This document shows, piece by piece, positions 25,439 through 34,474 of a DNA stretch of 64,000 nt. The position numbers and the translations under genes are program-made. Position 1 is the first letter of the stretch. Every line of letters begins with the position of its first letter. This DNA is from an uncultured Eggerthellaceae bacterium (lineage in GTDB: Bacteria; Actinomycetota; Coriobacteriia; Coriobacteriales; Eggerthellaceae), in NCBI GenBank assembly GCA_903789415.1, contig CAIFEG010000001.1, forward strand, positions 96,476 to 160,475, written 5' to 3'. The notes beneath the pieces were generated by a model that worked only from the letters and a program-made list of their open reading frames with translations, was not told where the DNA came from and did not search any database.

Positions 25439-27025
25439 TTACTTGTTAAAATGCTCTTTCGCAAACCCCATGTGTTGTACCACTTCCATGGTGCCCAGAT
25501 AGGACCCCTCGCGATCGCGAACTGCCATGTAGCGCACGAGCACTGGCTGCCCTTCCTTTTCCAGCCACACATCAACCGACTTCTGGCCATTCTTAAGTGC
25601 CGTGATCACTTGACGCACGATGGGCTGAACCTTAGGCGGATGACAATCCCAAACCTTACGACCTAGAGCCGCCGCGGGACGCTTAAAGAATTTCTTTTCG
25701 CCGTTATCATTCCAATAGCGATTCGTCTCATTGGCATCAATGAAGGTGATCTCAAACGGAAGCGTGTTGAGCATCGCATCGAGCTGTGATTCAGTCATAT
25801 TTCCTGATGGCAGCTGAATATTGCCCGCAACGGCGCCATTTGCAAACGCAGCCGAATTCTCGGAATCTGCGCTGCTGCCACTTACGCCACTCAGCTGCGC
25901 CGCCAGCGGAATAACACCAGATGCTTTTTGGGCGTTCGCCAGGTGCTTCTTGCAATATGCTTCACCTTGATCCCAGGTTCCCGCATCATCGATGAAGCAC
26001 AGATCATAGCCCTTCATGTCCTCATATATCTGAAGCCATTCATCCTTGTTAAAGGTGCGCGCGCAAAGCGGCAAAAGAATATTGGATTCCTTGTACACCA
26101 TTTCATCTGCGCGGGTGAGAACCTTATCTACACGCGCATGCCACTCATCATCATGCGTATCCGCCTTGATCAGCGCGCCAAGCTCGGCACGGATTTCGTC
26201 GTCAACGCCCCACATCACATCATAGGGACCCCCGAAATCGTGGTTGAGTTTGAGCACGGGATACAGAAGGTCACCCTTCTTTGAATAATGAATGCCCAGT
26301 GTCGAAAGAGTGCGCAGCTCACCCGTTATGTTCGCGGCGTTGGGAGTGTTTGCAGCAGGGCCAGACGTTGCCGAACCCGCGGCGCCCTCATCAGCATCGA
26401 GCGCTTTGCGAGTGCGTGCAATCTGACGCTCGATAGCTTCATTTTCCAGAGCAAAAACACGCAACGGATGGCCAGGGGTTTTAAAAGGTGTTGAATCGAA
26501 CTTCAGATCTTCACTTTGTTCCACTTCCCCCGAATCCGAGGTAGTTTCAACCTGTATCGCATGCGTTGCGCCATGGAATAGCGCGGAGTGCACATCGCAA
26601 AGACGCTGGACATCCGAGATTTTCGCACCAGCTTCGATGAGATTCTGCTCGGCGCGAGCAATTTCGGCGGCATCCACATCGCTGAAGTTTGCCACGAAAT
26701 CCTTGCGTACTGATTCGAGCGGTTCGCCTGCCGAAAGACGGCTCACATAGCTCTCCAAGAGTTTTGCTCGTTTTTCCTTATCGGAAACTTCGCCCGACGC
26801 ATTAATCACCGTAAATCCTGCATCTTCGAATGCCTTTATCGCATCTTCGAGTTTGACGTCATGCATCGCGCAGCCCTTTGGCACAGTCATCATGCGTCCC
26901 ACCGAATTGCGCATATCGGGATTTGCGAGAGGGGTGAATCCAAGACCTACCATCACATCGATGAATTCTGGATATTCTTCTCCGAGGTCATGAACGGTTT
27001 TGCTGAGATCGAGGGTTTTGCTCAT
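25439..27025 (-). CDS. DUF1858/DUF438/hemerythrin-like/PAS multidomain protein
   Basis: 528 residues from ATG 27025 (GAAAGGGATTAACA upstream). The frame is open 67 codons further, but those codons read a 15-16 bp repeat array and are rejected. Residues 1-70 are DUF1858-like (LDLSKTVHDLGEEYPEFIDV, GLGFTPLANP, RMMTVPKGCAM); then DUF438 (about 80-160); a helical hemerythrin-like HHE region (about 235-350: LGIHYSKKGDLLYPVL, LNHDFGGPYDVMWGVDD); and a PAS-like domain at the C-terminus (LPFEITFIDANETNRYW, VWDCHPP). Proteins of this layout are found in anaerobes and are thought to sense redox state or ligands. No output domain is present. Confidence 0.92.
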   Translation of the reverse strand: MSKTLDLSKTVHDLGEEYPEFIDVMVGLGFTPLANPDMRNSVGRMMTVPKGCAMHDVKLEDAIKAFEDAGFTVINASGEVSDKEKRAKLLESYVSRLSAGEPLESVRKDFVANFSDVDAAEIARAEQNLIEAGAKISDVQRLCDVHSALFHGATHAIQVETTSDSGEVEQSEDLKFDSTPFKTPGHPLRVFALENEAIERQIARTRKALDADEGAAGSATSGPAANTPNAANITGELRTLSTLGIHYSKKGDLLYPVLKLNHDFGGPYDVMWGVDDEIRAELGALIKADTHDDEWHARVDKVLTRADEMVYKESNILLPLCARTFNKDEWLQIYEDMKGYDLCFIDDAGTWDQGEAYCKKHLANAQKASGVIPLAAQLSGVSGSSADSENSAAFANGAVAGNIQLPSGNMTESQLDAMLNTLPFEITFIDANETNRYWNDNGEKKFFKRPAAALGRKVWDCHPPKVQPIVRQVITALKNGQKSVDVWLEKEGQPVLVRYMAVRDREGSYLGTMEVVQHMGFAKEHFNK

Positions 27026-27181
27026 TGTTAATCCCTTTCCTTCTGCGATATGCGAGCGCCTGCGGAAACGCAAATTCAATGCTCCATCTGCATATCGACT
27101 TCTGTTTTTCAGCCTCAGTATAGGAAAGAAATTTTTGAAGAATGTTGCAAAAGCAACGAAACGGGAAAATTTACCTTTTTG

Positions 27182-27303
27182 GAGCTTTCTCGCGATGAAG
27201 CTTTCCTCGATCGGGCTCCCTTTCAATGGAACTTTCCGCGATGCAGCCTCTCTCGACGTAGCCTGCTTCGATGGAACTCCCTCTTGGGGAATTTTCGCAA
27301 AGC
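27182..27303. repeat. About eight degenerate 15-16 bp repeats
   Basis: Unit starts at 27182, 27198, 27214, 27230, 27245, 27260, 27275 and 27290, each of the form (A)GCTTTCTCGATGG. They lie about 150 bp upstream of the DUF438 gene, between it and the accessory region. The whole 27026-27531 gap (506 bp) holds no other gene. Confidence 0.65.
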
Positions 27304-27476
27304 AGCAACTTGAAACGGACCTGCCCGTCGACTGTTTGATCGACAGTCCTTTCAGCTCGCGGTAATTTACGCCGGAAATCTGAGAGTGGAGCTCTTTTAC
27401 TCAGACCAATTTGCGAGCGAGGCCCAGGCCAGGCCTCCTGTGGGATTGCATATAAGAATCCTTGTCGTTCGAAAAC

Positions 27477-27504
27477 TTGACAAAATAATAATAATCATTA
27501 TAGT
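27477..27504 (+). promoter_or_regulatory. Promoter of the XRE/ImmA pair, with a possible operator
   Basis: TTGACA (27477-27482) and TATAGT (27499-27504) are 16 bp apart. Directly downstream is TCGTAATATCGA (27506-27517), a short dyad where a self-repressing XRE protein could bind. Confidence 0.5.
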
Positions 27505-27531
27505 ATCGTAATATCGAAGGACGGAGGAGTC

Positions 27532-27867
27532 ATGGACAGAAAGCAAGAGATGGGTGCGAGAATCGCAAATTTGCTCAAAGAGCGGGGCATGACGCAGAAG
27601 GAGCTGGCTGCCAATGTCGGTGCGACTGAAGCCGCGATCTCCAAGTACGTCAAGGGGGAACGCGAGCCGCGCGCGGAAATTCTTGCCAACATCGCCACTG
27701 TACTCCACACAACTTCCGAGGCCCTTCTCGGCATGGAGGACGGGACGGAGACTCCGTTCGGCACCGTGAAGGCGCTATGCGCTCGCGCAGCGGTCGATAT
27801 GACTCAAGACGAGCGAAACGAGCTCATTCTTACCATTCTCCAGGCGACCAAAGAAAAGGGGCTTTAA
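27532..27867 (+). CDS. XRE-family repressor (ImmR-like)
   Basis: 111 residues with GGAGGAG before the ATG. The helix-turn-helix (near 10-60: GMTQKELAANVGATEAAISK) resembles phage and ICE repressors. The stop overlaps the start of an ImmA-type protease gene (TAATG), the same order as the ImmR/ImmA pair of ICEBs1, where the protease cleaves the repressor after DNA damage. By analogy this pair may be the remaining control switch of a mobile element; no integrase is visible here. Confidence 0.9.
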   Translation: MDRKQEMGARIANLLKERGMTQKELAANVGATEAAISKYVKGEREPRAEILANIATVLHTTSEALLGMEDGTETPFGTVKALCARAAVDMTQDERNELILTILQATKEKGL

Positions 27868-28469
27868 TGCTTTTGCCCGGCTATCGTTACGAGGAGATCA
27901 AGCGAAAGGCCGTTGAGACGATCGCGAAGACGGATGAGAGGGCTATTCCGGTCGATCCGATTGCCATGGCAGGAGGACTTGGCATTCATGTCGTCGCATA
28001 CCAAGATCTCTTTGCGGTTGGGATGAACGCCTGCTTCAAGAAGAGTAAAAACGGCTTCAAGTTTCTTCTCGATGACGGTGAGGGCAACGAAACTTGGTAT
28101 ATCTATTACAACAAGGATATGCCGCGTGGCCGCGTTCGCTTCACCATTCTGCACGAGATTGGGCACATTGTTCTCGGTCACTTGCAAGAGAGCGATGTGG
28201 CCGAGGCGGAGGCAAACTTTTTCGCCAAATTCGCCATCGCCCCGCCGTCGTTGGTCCATCTTATTCGCCCGAGCGATTATATTGACGTTGCCCTCGCCTT
28301 CGACCTTAGCGGCGAGGGTGCGTTTTACTCTTGGATTTACTACCAGAAATGGTTGAACGTCACCGGGTCCGCCGATTATGAGCGAGCCCTCGAATCCATG
28401 TTTACTGTCAGAGTTGGAGCAGGGGGTGAGTCTATGGAACGCATTCTGCGCATGAAAAAAGGCGCCTAG
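27867..28469 (+). CDS. ImmA/IrrE-family metallo-endopeptidase
   Basis: 200 residues. The zinc motif HEIGH lies near residues 95-99 (FTILHEIGHIVLGH), with the third ligand Glu in the AEAEANFFAKF helix about 15 residues on. The start ATG shares its A with the repressor stop, so the two are translationally coupled. Such proteases cleave their partner XRE repressor. The C-terminal 70 residues have no recognised motif. Confidence 0.92.
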   Translation: MLLPGYRYEEIKRKAVETIAKTDERAIPVDPIAMAGGLGIHVVAYQDLFAVGMNACFKKSKNGFKFLLDDGEGNETWYIYYNKDMPRGRVRFTILHEIGHIVLGHLQESDVAEAEANFFAKFAIAPPSLVHLIRPSDYIDVALAFDLSGEGAFYSWIYYQKWLNVTGSADYERALESMFTVRVGAGGESMERILRMKKGA

Positions 28470-28592
28470 TGGTCCCAGCCACCAAACGCCCTCTCGAAAG
28501 GCTGTAGTGCCTCCCTAGACAAGACGCATTATGGCCTCTCGAGGATTTTCCTGCAAGTACGTATGGAGACAAATCTCCGAAAGGACAAACAT

Positions 28593-28655
28593 ATGAATGT
28601 TCAAGTCTCAGAGCTCCTCGACGATGGGAGGCTCCACTGTGAAGCGCAATGCTAG
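28593..28655 (+). CDS. Possible 20-residue leader peptide overlapping the DUF4417 start
   Basis: ATG at 28593 with AAAGGAC at a good distance opens a 20-codon frame that ends inside the beginning of the DUF4417 gene. Its stop lies 14 nt past the GTG proposed for that gene, which would permit translational coupling. It may be chance; the only evidence is the ribosome site and the overlap. Confidence 0.25.
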   Translation: MNVQVSELLDDGRLHCEAQC

Positions 28656-29439
28656 GGTAGCCCAGTCCGATGGTAACATCGTCAGTGTTCCAATTGACCT
28701 GCGCCGAAAGCTAAATCTCAGCTACCTTGAATACACCAACAAAACCCGTGCCGCAGGCGCGCACGACCTGCCAGCGCTCGCCTGCGATACCAGGGTCCTG
28801 CCCGATTTCATCGCCTTGCACGGCCAGCCATCCACTTACCATACCACGCCACTCACGGCGGTCGGGTACTGGCAGTATGACAACGAGTTTGACGGCATCC
28901 ATGGCTTGTATAACGCAATCTACTACAACGACGAGAGGCTTCTGCGCAGGTACCGCAAGCGCTACGAAGGCGTCAGGTTCTTCTTCACGCCTGACTACTC
29001 CCAGTTCGGCGATGTAGACGACATCGAGGAGCACTATCGCCTCAAAAAGGCTCGCGTTGTGGGTCTGTGGCTCGCGCTCGATCTTGGGGCGATAGTCATC
29101 CCTTTCATCACGATGCCCACCCCCGCCAGCGTCAGTTTCGCACTTGATGGATTGGAAGACTGCCACGTGGTCGCCTTCTCAACCAAGGGCTATGTCAAGG
29201 ATTCTGTAGAGCGCGATGTGCTCAAACAGATGGTGCGGCTCACGGTAGACACGCTCGACCTTCGCGCAATCGTCGTCTACGACGTGTGCAAGGACGAAGT
29301 GGCCGTGGACGATATATTTGCGTACGCCCACGAGCGCAATGTCGAGGTGGTCGTTCCGATGAATGTGCTGAAGGAACGCAATATCGCTAAATCACTGGCG
29401 GACGGCAAGTCCAAAGGAGGACGCATCCATGAGAGGTAG
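28639..29439 (+). CDS. DUF4417 family protein
   Basis: 266 residues from GTG 28639, which follows GGGAGG at the right distance; an in-frame ATG at 28597 is the alternative (280 residues). Typical DUF4417 features: FFTPDYSQFGDVD (near 115), a central GLWLALDLGAIVIPFITMP, and a C-terminal VVYDVC...VEVVVPMN. Family members occur on plasmids, phages and integrative elements; the biochemical role is unknown. The end of the gene overlaps the ATG (29429) of the next frame, so it is probably cotranscribed with the toxin-like gene. Confidence 0.82.
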   Translation: MKRNARVAQSDGNIVSVPIDLRRKLNLSYLEYTNKTRAAGAHDLPALACDTRVLPDFIALHGQPSTYHTTPLTAVGYWQYDNEFDGIHGLYNAIYYNDERLLRRYRKRYEGVRFFFTPDYSQFGDVDDIEEHYRLKKARVVGLWLALDLGAIVIPFITMPTPASVSFALDGLEDCHVVAFSTKGYVKDSVERDVLKQMVRLTVDTLDLRAIVVYDVCKDEVAVDDIFAYAHERNVEVVVPMNVLKERNIAKSLADGKSKGGRIHER

Positions 29440-29529
29440 CGACTCGGGTTACGCCCACGGTACCACGGGATCTCCGCAGACAAGGCTCGAGCAGACCGAG
29501 TATGCTGCTAGGTCGCAGAGAACGAGGCA

Positions 29530-29934
29530 ATGCTCAAAGCCGAGGCCGATGCCGCCCCACTTGTCGATCAAACTCACATCTCGGAGATGGAGAAGCGGGG
29601 CGTCAAATTCAACCGTACTGACGTGGTTTTTACCGCACGCGACGCTACGGGCCAGGTGGTGTGGCTCGAGAAAGGTAACAAGGCTGCGGGACTTGTCCAT
29701 TTGAAGACGCGGGGACATCTCAAGCAGCTATCCAAATACCTCGGCGTGAGTGAATCGGAAATCCCGAGGACACTGAGGAACATCATTCGGGACGGGCGCG
29801 TCGTTTCCGACCGGACCGTAAAACGCGGCGGCGGCGTCGGCTATGAGAGGAAGTACGAATACAGTGGCAAACGCATAATCCTAGCCGGCATAGGTACGAA
29901 TGGGTACCTCGTCACTGCGTATCCGGACGACTAG
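29530..29934 (+). CDS. Probable BECR-fold nuclease toxin (phage-associated type), N-terminus likely frameshifted
   Basis: 134 residues. WLEKGNKAAGLVHL, the central helix before GVSESEIPRTLRNII, and the C-terminal Y-x-YSGKRIILAGIGTNGYLVTAYP resemble the Barnase-EndoU-ColicinE5/D-RelE-like nuclease domains found in phage and polymorphic-toxin proteins. The ribosome site before 29530 is weak. A second frame starts at 29429, overlapping the DUF4417 stop, and reads MRGSDSGYAHGTTGSPQTR; adding one base near 29510 would join it to this gene as a protein of about 168 residues. So the gene may have lost its native start by a frameshift. The next gene may be its immunity protein. Fold assignment is by eye. 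Confidence 0.6.
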   Translation: MLKAEADAAPLVDQTHISEMEKRGVKFNRTDVVFTARDATGQVVWLEKGNKAAGLVHLKTRGHLKQLSKYLGVSESEIPRTLRNIIRDGRVVSDRTVKRGGGVGYERKYEYSGKRIILAGIGTNGYLVTAYPDD

Positions 29935-29951
29935 ACCTAAAGGAGAACACA

Positions 29952-30278
29952 ATGAAGCAAGTAAAGCTGATGCTCGACTACCTGCAGGGACCCATTTGGA
30001 CGAGCGATGTCGAGACCGGCAGGCCCAAAACCGGCATCCCCTCGGTGGACAACGATGAACAGCTAAGGAAGCTGAACAAGAAAATCTCGGAGTTGTATTC
30101 GTCCTATTACGAATTCGACTCCCACGGTCAAGCGTGCTGGTTCGACGAGAAGCAGGAGAAGGCAGACAAAGGCAAAATGCTCGGGCTCCTCGGTAAGCTC
30201 AACGCGCGCCTCGCCGAGCTCAACGACGGCTCGTTCGAAGTGAAGGACCTCGAGACGCCGAGGGTCGAGGCGCTCTAG
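29952..30278 (+). CDS. Small acidic protein, candidate immunity partner of the nuclease-like protein
   Basis: 108 residues with AAAGGAGAACACA before the ATG, 17 nt after the toxin-like gene. It starts MKQVKLMLDYLQGPIWTSD and has a charged helical centre (LRKLNKKISELYSSYYEFD). Small single-domain proteins with an M-K-x-V-x-L-M-L-D-Y start are common as immunity proteins next to toxins. The family was not recognised with certainty; the immunity role is inferred from size, order and spacing. Confidence 0.6.
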   Translation: MKQVKLMLDYLQGPIWTSDVETGRPKTGIPSVDNDEQLRKLNKKISELYSSYYEFDSHGQACWFDEKQEKADKGKMLGLLGKLNARLAELNDGSFEVKDLETPRVEAL

Positions 30279-30438
30279 GCGGGAGTATCCCGTTGGCGCA
30301 GGATTATTCCGCTCGCTGCAGGCAGCTTGGAGCTAACTTCGGAAACGCGTGCTTCTGAAAAGTCGTTTCCGCATGTGAGAGGTGTTGTCAGACAGTACTG
30401 GCAACCACTGCAGGCGCGGGATGGTACTGCTGAGGGCA

Positions 30439-30540
30439 CCCTTTTTCATTATCGAGAGAAAAGAATTTGCAGAGTCTGAGATCTGTATCGGCAGTTATTG
30501 CACGCTTACCAGCCACAATCTCTTCAATTCGAGTTTTATG
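30439..30540 (-). pseudogene. HigA antitoxin fragment
   Basis: The minus strand encodes RIEEIVAGKRAITADTDLRL and a following phenylalanine-rich turn. It closely matches the recognition helix region of HigA/VapI antitoxins (RINEIVHGKRAITADTALRLAKYFG). The expected N-terminal HTH half and the C-terminal FWLNLQ segment are missing; the homology is cut off where the large surface protein gene ends. No HigB toxin is nearby. It marks an old recombination point. Confidence 0.7.
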
Positions 30541-30541
30541 C

Positions 30542-33500
30542 CTATTTCTTCGACGCTTTGATCTTCTTCTTTCGCGCGGCGCATGCAACTAAGCCAGAAA
30601 GTGAACCAAGCATGATAGCGATATAGGTCGCTGTTCCCGAATTATCCGCAGTAGCTGGTGTTTCCTCAGCTTGAGACGTGACGGCAGCAGGCGTTGTGGC
30701 TGGTGCTTGCGGTGTCTCTGCCGCTTCAGGCGCGGACGGCGTTACAGGCGCAGCAGGTGTCTCTGGAGTCGCCGGCTCCTCTGGCGACACTGGTTCAGCA
30801 ACCTTTACCCATTTTGCGTAAACAACATTGGCACTTTCATTTGTGCTGTCTACTTGGACCGTCGTATACGGACCGTCCTGACATGCGGGATCCAGATACC
30901 AGCCACCGAAGGTATAGCCTGCAGGAGCAGCGCGAAGTGAACTTATATCCGCCAGCGTGACACGATCGTTTTCATTGAGCTGAGTTGCCGTCTTCGATTG
31001 CTCTCCATCCGCTTGAATTCCGAACGTATCGAAATTGAAGTTGTACGTAAGCTGCGTCGTCTGTTGCGCATCTGCCCATTGCGCAGTTAATGTCATGCCA
31101 TTGAAGGTGCCTGGATCAAGCGCCTTTGGCCTGCCCTCAGAGTCATATGCCGCTGGCTCCATAGGAACAGAAGCACCGGGATAGTAAATCTTTCCATCCC
31201 CATCAGACTTCCATCCGATAAAGTTCTTGCCGTTTGGCCCCTGTACATCTCCAATTCCCAAAGCGGTGGCTTCGGTATCCAGATAATACAGGTGGTTGTC
31301 TTGCGGCGCGGTGCCGACTCCCCCGTTCAGATCGTATTTCACGGGGTACGCATCAATGCTTCGCCACTGTGCAACAAGCGTCATATCACTGGAAACGCCA
31401 CTGTCGAAACCGTACGGGCTTCCGTTATACGTCCACCCCAAAAAGATATATCCGTCGCGCGTGGGGTCGGCAGGCCTGGTTACTTGGTCTCCATATGCGA
31501 TACCATCTGCCGGGTCAATCGCGCTCCCGCCATTAGAATCAAACGTCACTGTGTATGCTGGGCTTTCCCATTTAGCATACAGTGCGAGATTTTGTGCGGG
31601 CATTGTCTGAGCAGAAGCATCAAAAAGATCGCCATCTTCACAGTCGGGAGATGTATACCATCCCTTAAAGATGTACTGCCTTCCATTCGCGTCTGTCCTG
31701 GTGGTTTTGTTGGCTACATAGTTCGCTGGCATATGTTTGCTCATCGAATCGCCATACAGAACAGTCTGGGAATCAACCGAATCTCCGCCGTTTGTTATAA
31801 ACGAAAGGTTATAGCTGTTACGCGTTAAGTAGACATCCAAATAGCCATCCCCATCGTCAGAATAGTTATAAAGATTGACATCTTTCGTATTATTTAAACC
31901 ATACGTTCCTACAACCTGATTGAAGTAAAGCAAATAGGGATAATCAATATAATAATTTCCATCAGACCATTCAGGATGGATCGTAAACCCGGGAGACATC
32001 GATGGTGACATATAAATTGAGCCAAGCCAATCGACATTTGTTTGAGATGTTCCTCCGTCATAATATGTACGATTCTCATCATCATACTGACTACGTTGTG
32101 AAATATTTTTAGACCCTTTGGAACCGTCTGGAGCCTTTCCGTCCAAGGTCTCATACCAATACCGAGCCTTTTTTAGATGCGAGCCAAGCCACTGATAAGT
32201 TAAATTATCCAGATTATGGTCAACCATATACGAAAGATCATTTTTAGCTTCAATGCTTAGAGGATAGCCGGAATCGTCGTTCAGAAATCGATATGGCCCG
32301 CCGAACAGATGACCGTTGTACGATTCAACTTTGTCCCAAATTGGTTTCATGCTAGCCGTGTACTTAATCTTTGGGAAATGGTTTTCACCGGTTCCACCGT
32401 CCCACGAAAGGGTTATTTGCGTTCCATCTTCAGCAGGGAGACGATAAAAAATAACACTGAACGCGTTTGCATCATAGTAAACATCGTAGATGGTTGATCC
32501 ATCAGCCTTGATGTCTACATTCTCGGTTTTATCTGTGTTCAGGGAATAGCCATCTCGAGAAAGACTGTAGGGGCTGTTGTACACCAAGTCCGGCTCATAT
32601 TGAGCTGGCGTTCCAGGTGTTCCCTCGCGAACTTCTGTTGTGATCTTTCTATAACCCCACGTATCTGTTGCAACATCGCTTTGATACTCGGCCCAATAAC
32701 GAACGGTATATCTAGCAGTATGAACAGATCGATACCCTGCATACAGAGTGAGGTTGCTAGCGACCTCTTCAGTATCGAAATCATATGGAATTGTGCAGTC
32801 ACTATCGGTAAACCACCCGGTAAAGGTATATCCATCCTTTACTGGTGCGCCTGGATTTGTAATATGCGTATCTGGCGCATCAATCGCTACAAAGACATCT
32901 CTGAAAACCGACCCTCCATTACTTTCGAAGTGGACCCAATGTCCATATTTGATAATTGGGTACAAGGTGACATCACTGTTCACCGTCATTTCCCCAGATA
33001 CTGCTTTAGGAAAGAGTGCGTCATCAGGAGTTGATGGCATTAAGGCCCAGCCTACTTGCGCAAGCGCCCATCCAACATGGCTTGTGGTAAGATTATTTGT
33101 CCGAATAAAGGGATAGTTATTCTGGATGTTGATCTTTGTGCCAGGACTGACATTTTGCGTGCTCACTACATACCCAGATTGATCAAGATATCGAACCGTG
33201 TAATGGCTCGCAACATAATGTGCGTACAGATCAACAGTTTTACCCTCTACTGCTCCACTCACTTCGCCAAATCCTGAAAAAGCAGTATCAGAACCCTTTT
33301 CGAACCAGCCAATAAAAGCATTTCCGCCTTTGCTCTGCGGAATCTCGGGCATTTTCAGCGTGTCGCCGTCTTTAACCTTCTGGACCGAAACAGGAGTTGT
33401 GGCATCCGTGCTGTCAAAGAAACGATAGGTCATTGTTGCAGGAAATGGCTTTGTACCGATAACGGTATAGATAGAGAATGAATCCGCATTGAATGTGGCA

Positions 33501-34225
33501 CCTTCTGCTGATGCTGCCGCCACGTTGTCTTGTGAAAGCGCGCTGGCGTTACCGTTATCTTGAATGTGGACAACGTTATAATCGTCGCCATCAAGTGCCT
33601 GCGCGGGATGAATCGCGACGTGAACATTCTTACCATTAGCAGGTTCAACTTCTGCACCTTCTGCATTGATAAACGTAATGTCTACCGCAGCAGCATCGAC
33701 TACATCGTCATCGGTTGCGTTTTTCGCAGCTGCCACCGCAGATGCGGCGTCAACATCCTTTACGGAAACCGTCGTTCCCGCTGGGAATGTGCCTGCATCC
33801 GCCGCAATGCTCACGGCGACGCCCGCGTCGGTGGTTTCTGCACATGTCAACGCAGGCATTTCAACATTTGTGGATGCAGATTGATCAGAGGCTTGATCCG
33901 CGGCTTGGTAAGCGACCGATGGAGAAGGCGATGCGGAAGGTTCACTTTCATTATTGTCTGCGGGAGGAAGCAGGGAAACTTCGTTATCCGCTTCTTCCGC
34001 CTGAGTTACAACATCAGGTGAAATATTTTCTTCTGCCATGGCTGTGGCGTCTGGCGAACTAGTTTTCTCTGCCTGGTGGCTTGCATCAACGTTTGATGCT
34101 GCTTGCGCATCCGCAGAAACCGAAGTCTCGTTTACGGAGGCCGCATTTACGGGAAGAGGAAGCATTCCCACGACGAGCGCCATTGTTGAGAGAAGCGCTA
34201 TGAATTTACCTGCACGTTTCTTCAT
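30542..34225 (-). CDS. Large secreted surface protein with InlB B-type (Flg_new) repeats
   Basis: 1227 residues. A Sec signal (MKKRAGKFIALLSTMALVVG, cleavage near 28) is followed by an Ala/Ser/Glu-rich region (30-125), a domain near 130-255, and several Listeria-Bacteroides repeats (Flg_new: Y-x-V-x-F-D-S-N-G-G ... G-W-x ... L-x-A-x-W) near 265-330, 430-500, 880-950 and 960-1090. A Pro/Glu/Ala/Thr-rich stalk (1130-1190) precedes a hydrophobic helix and a basic tail (ARKKKIKASKK). The wall-anchor region reads PATADNSG, which lacks a canonical LPxTG. Such proteins are adhesins or surface-layer components. The region sits among accessory genes. Confidence 0.88.
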   Translation of the reverse strand: MKKRAGKFIALLSTMALVVGMLPLPVNAASVNETSVSADAQAASNVDASHQAEKTSSPDATAMAEENISPDVVTQAEEADNEVSLLPPADNNESEPSASPSPSVAYQAADQASDQSASTNVEMPALTCAETTDAGVAVSIAADAGTFPAGTTVSVKDVDAASAVAAAKNATDDDVVDAAAVDITFINAEGAEVEPANGKNVHVAIHPAQALDGDDYNVVHIQDNGNASALSQDNVAAASAEGATFNADSFSIYTVIGTKPFPATMTYRFFDSTDATTPVSVQKVKDGDTLKMPEIPQSKGGNAFIGWFEKGSDTAFSGFGEVSGAVEGKTVDLYAHYVASHYTVRYLDQSGYVVSTQNVSPGTKINIQNNYPFIRTNNLTTSHVGWALAQVGWALMPSTPDDALFPKAVSGEMTVNSDVTLYPIIKYGHWVHFESNGGSVFRDVFVAIDAPDTHITNPGAPVKDGYTFTGWFTDSDCTIPYDFDTEEVASNLTLYAGYRSVHTARYTVRYWAEYQSDVATDTWGYRKITTEVREGTPGTPAQYEPDLVYNSPYSLSRDGYSLNTDKTENVDIKADGSTIYDVYYDANAFSVIFYRLPAEDGTQITLSWDGGTGENHFPKIKYTASMKPIWDKVESYNGHLFGGPYRFLNDDSGYPLSIEAKNDLSYMVDHNLDNLTYQWLGSHLKKARYWYETLDGKAPDGSKGSKNISQRSQYDDENRTYYDGGTSQTNVDWLGSIYMSPSMSPGFTIHPEWSDGNYYIDYPYLLYFNQVVGTYGLNNTKDVNLYNYSDDGDGYLDVYLTRNSYNLSFITNGGDSVDSQTVLYGDSMSKHMPANYVANKTTRTDANGRQYIFKGWYTSPDCEDGDLFDASAQTMPAQNLALYAKWESPAYTVTFDSNGGSAIDPADGIAYGDQVTRPADPTRDGYIFLGWTYNGSPYGFDSGVSSDMTLVAQWRSIDAYPVKYDLNGGVGTAPQDNHLYYLDTEATALGIGDVQGPNGKNFIGWKSDGDGKIYYPGASVPMEPAAYDSEGRPKALDPGTFNGMTLTAQWADAQQTTQLTYNFNFDTFGIQADGEQSKTATQLNENDRVTLADISSLRAAPAGYTFGGWYLDPACQDGPYTTVQVDSTNESANVVYAKWVKVAEPVSPEEPATPETPAAPVTPSAPEAAETPQAPATTPAAVTSQAEETPATADNSGTATYIAIMLGSLSGLVACAARKKKIKASKK

Positions 34226-34265
34226 TTTTCCGTTCCCTTTCCCGCTTACTTAATAAGGAATCGCT

Positions 34266-34349
34266 ATGGTTAATACTAGAGCACATGACTGCCGTTCAAA
34301 TGTAGACAATACGGTAAAAGGTACAAAATTACACAGGTATCTTTTATAA
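34266..34349 (+). pseudogene. 27-residue fragment related to the frame at 36677-36829
   Basis: A short frame reads HDCRSNVDNTVKGTKLHRY before its stop. It matches the downstream copy at the protein level (SNVDNT, K-L-H-x-Y) with several synonymous codon differences, so the two probably derive from the same gene. DNA identity centres on TCAAATGTAGACAATACG (34296-34313 and 36767-36784). The upstream part of the gene is missing here. Confidence 0.5.
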
Positions 34350-34474
34350 GGCTAGGAATTAAGTCTGATAGCAGGAATTCCCTCGCATTGGAATTCCGAA
34401 GGCGAACTCGACCGATATGACTCACTCCCTTTATATCGCCTTCAGAGTATTTATGGAGCAAATCTTGCATTGAC

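Noticed and set aside
27026..27226. A 67-residue N-terminal extension of the DUF438 protein
   Set aside because: It translates the 15-16 bp repeat; the ATG at 27025 has a good ribosome site and gives the normal domain start.
30542..30700. Canonical LPxTG sortase signal on the InlB-repeat protein
   Set aside because: The C-terminal anchor region has PATADNSG before the hydrophobic helix; L and the TG are missing, so only a degenerate signal can be claimed.
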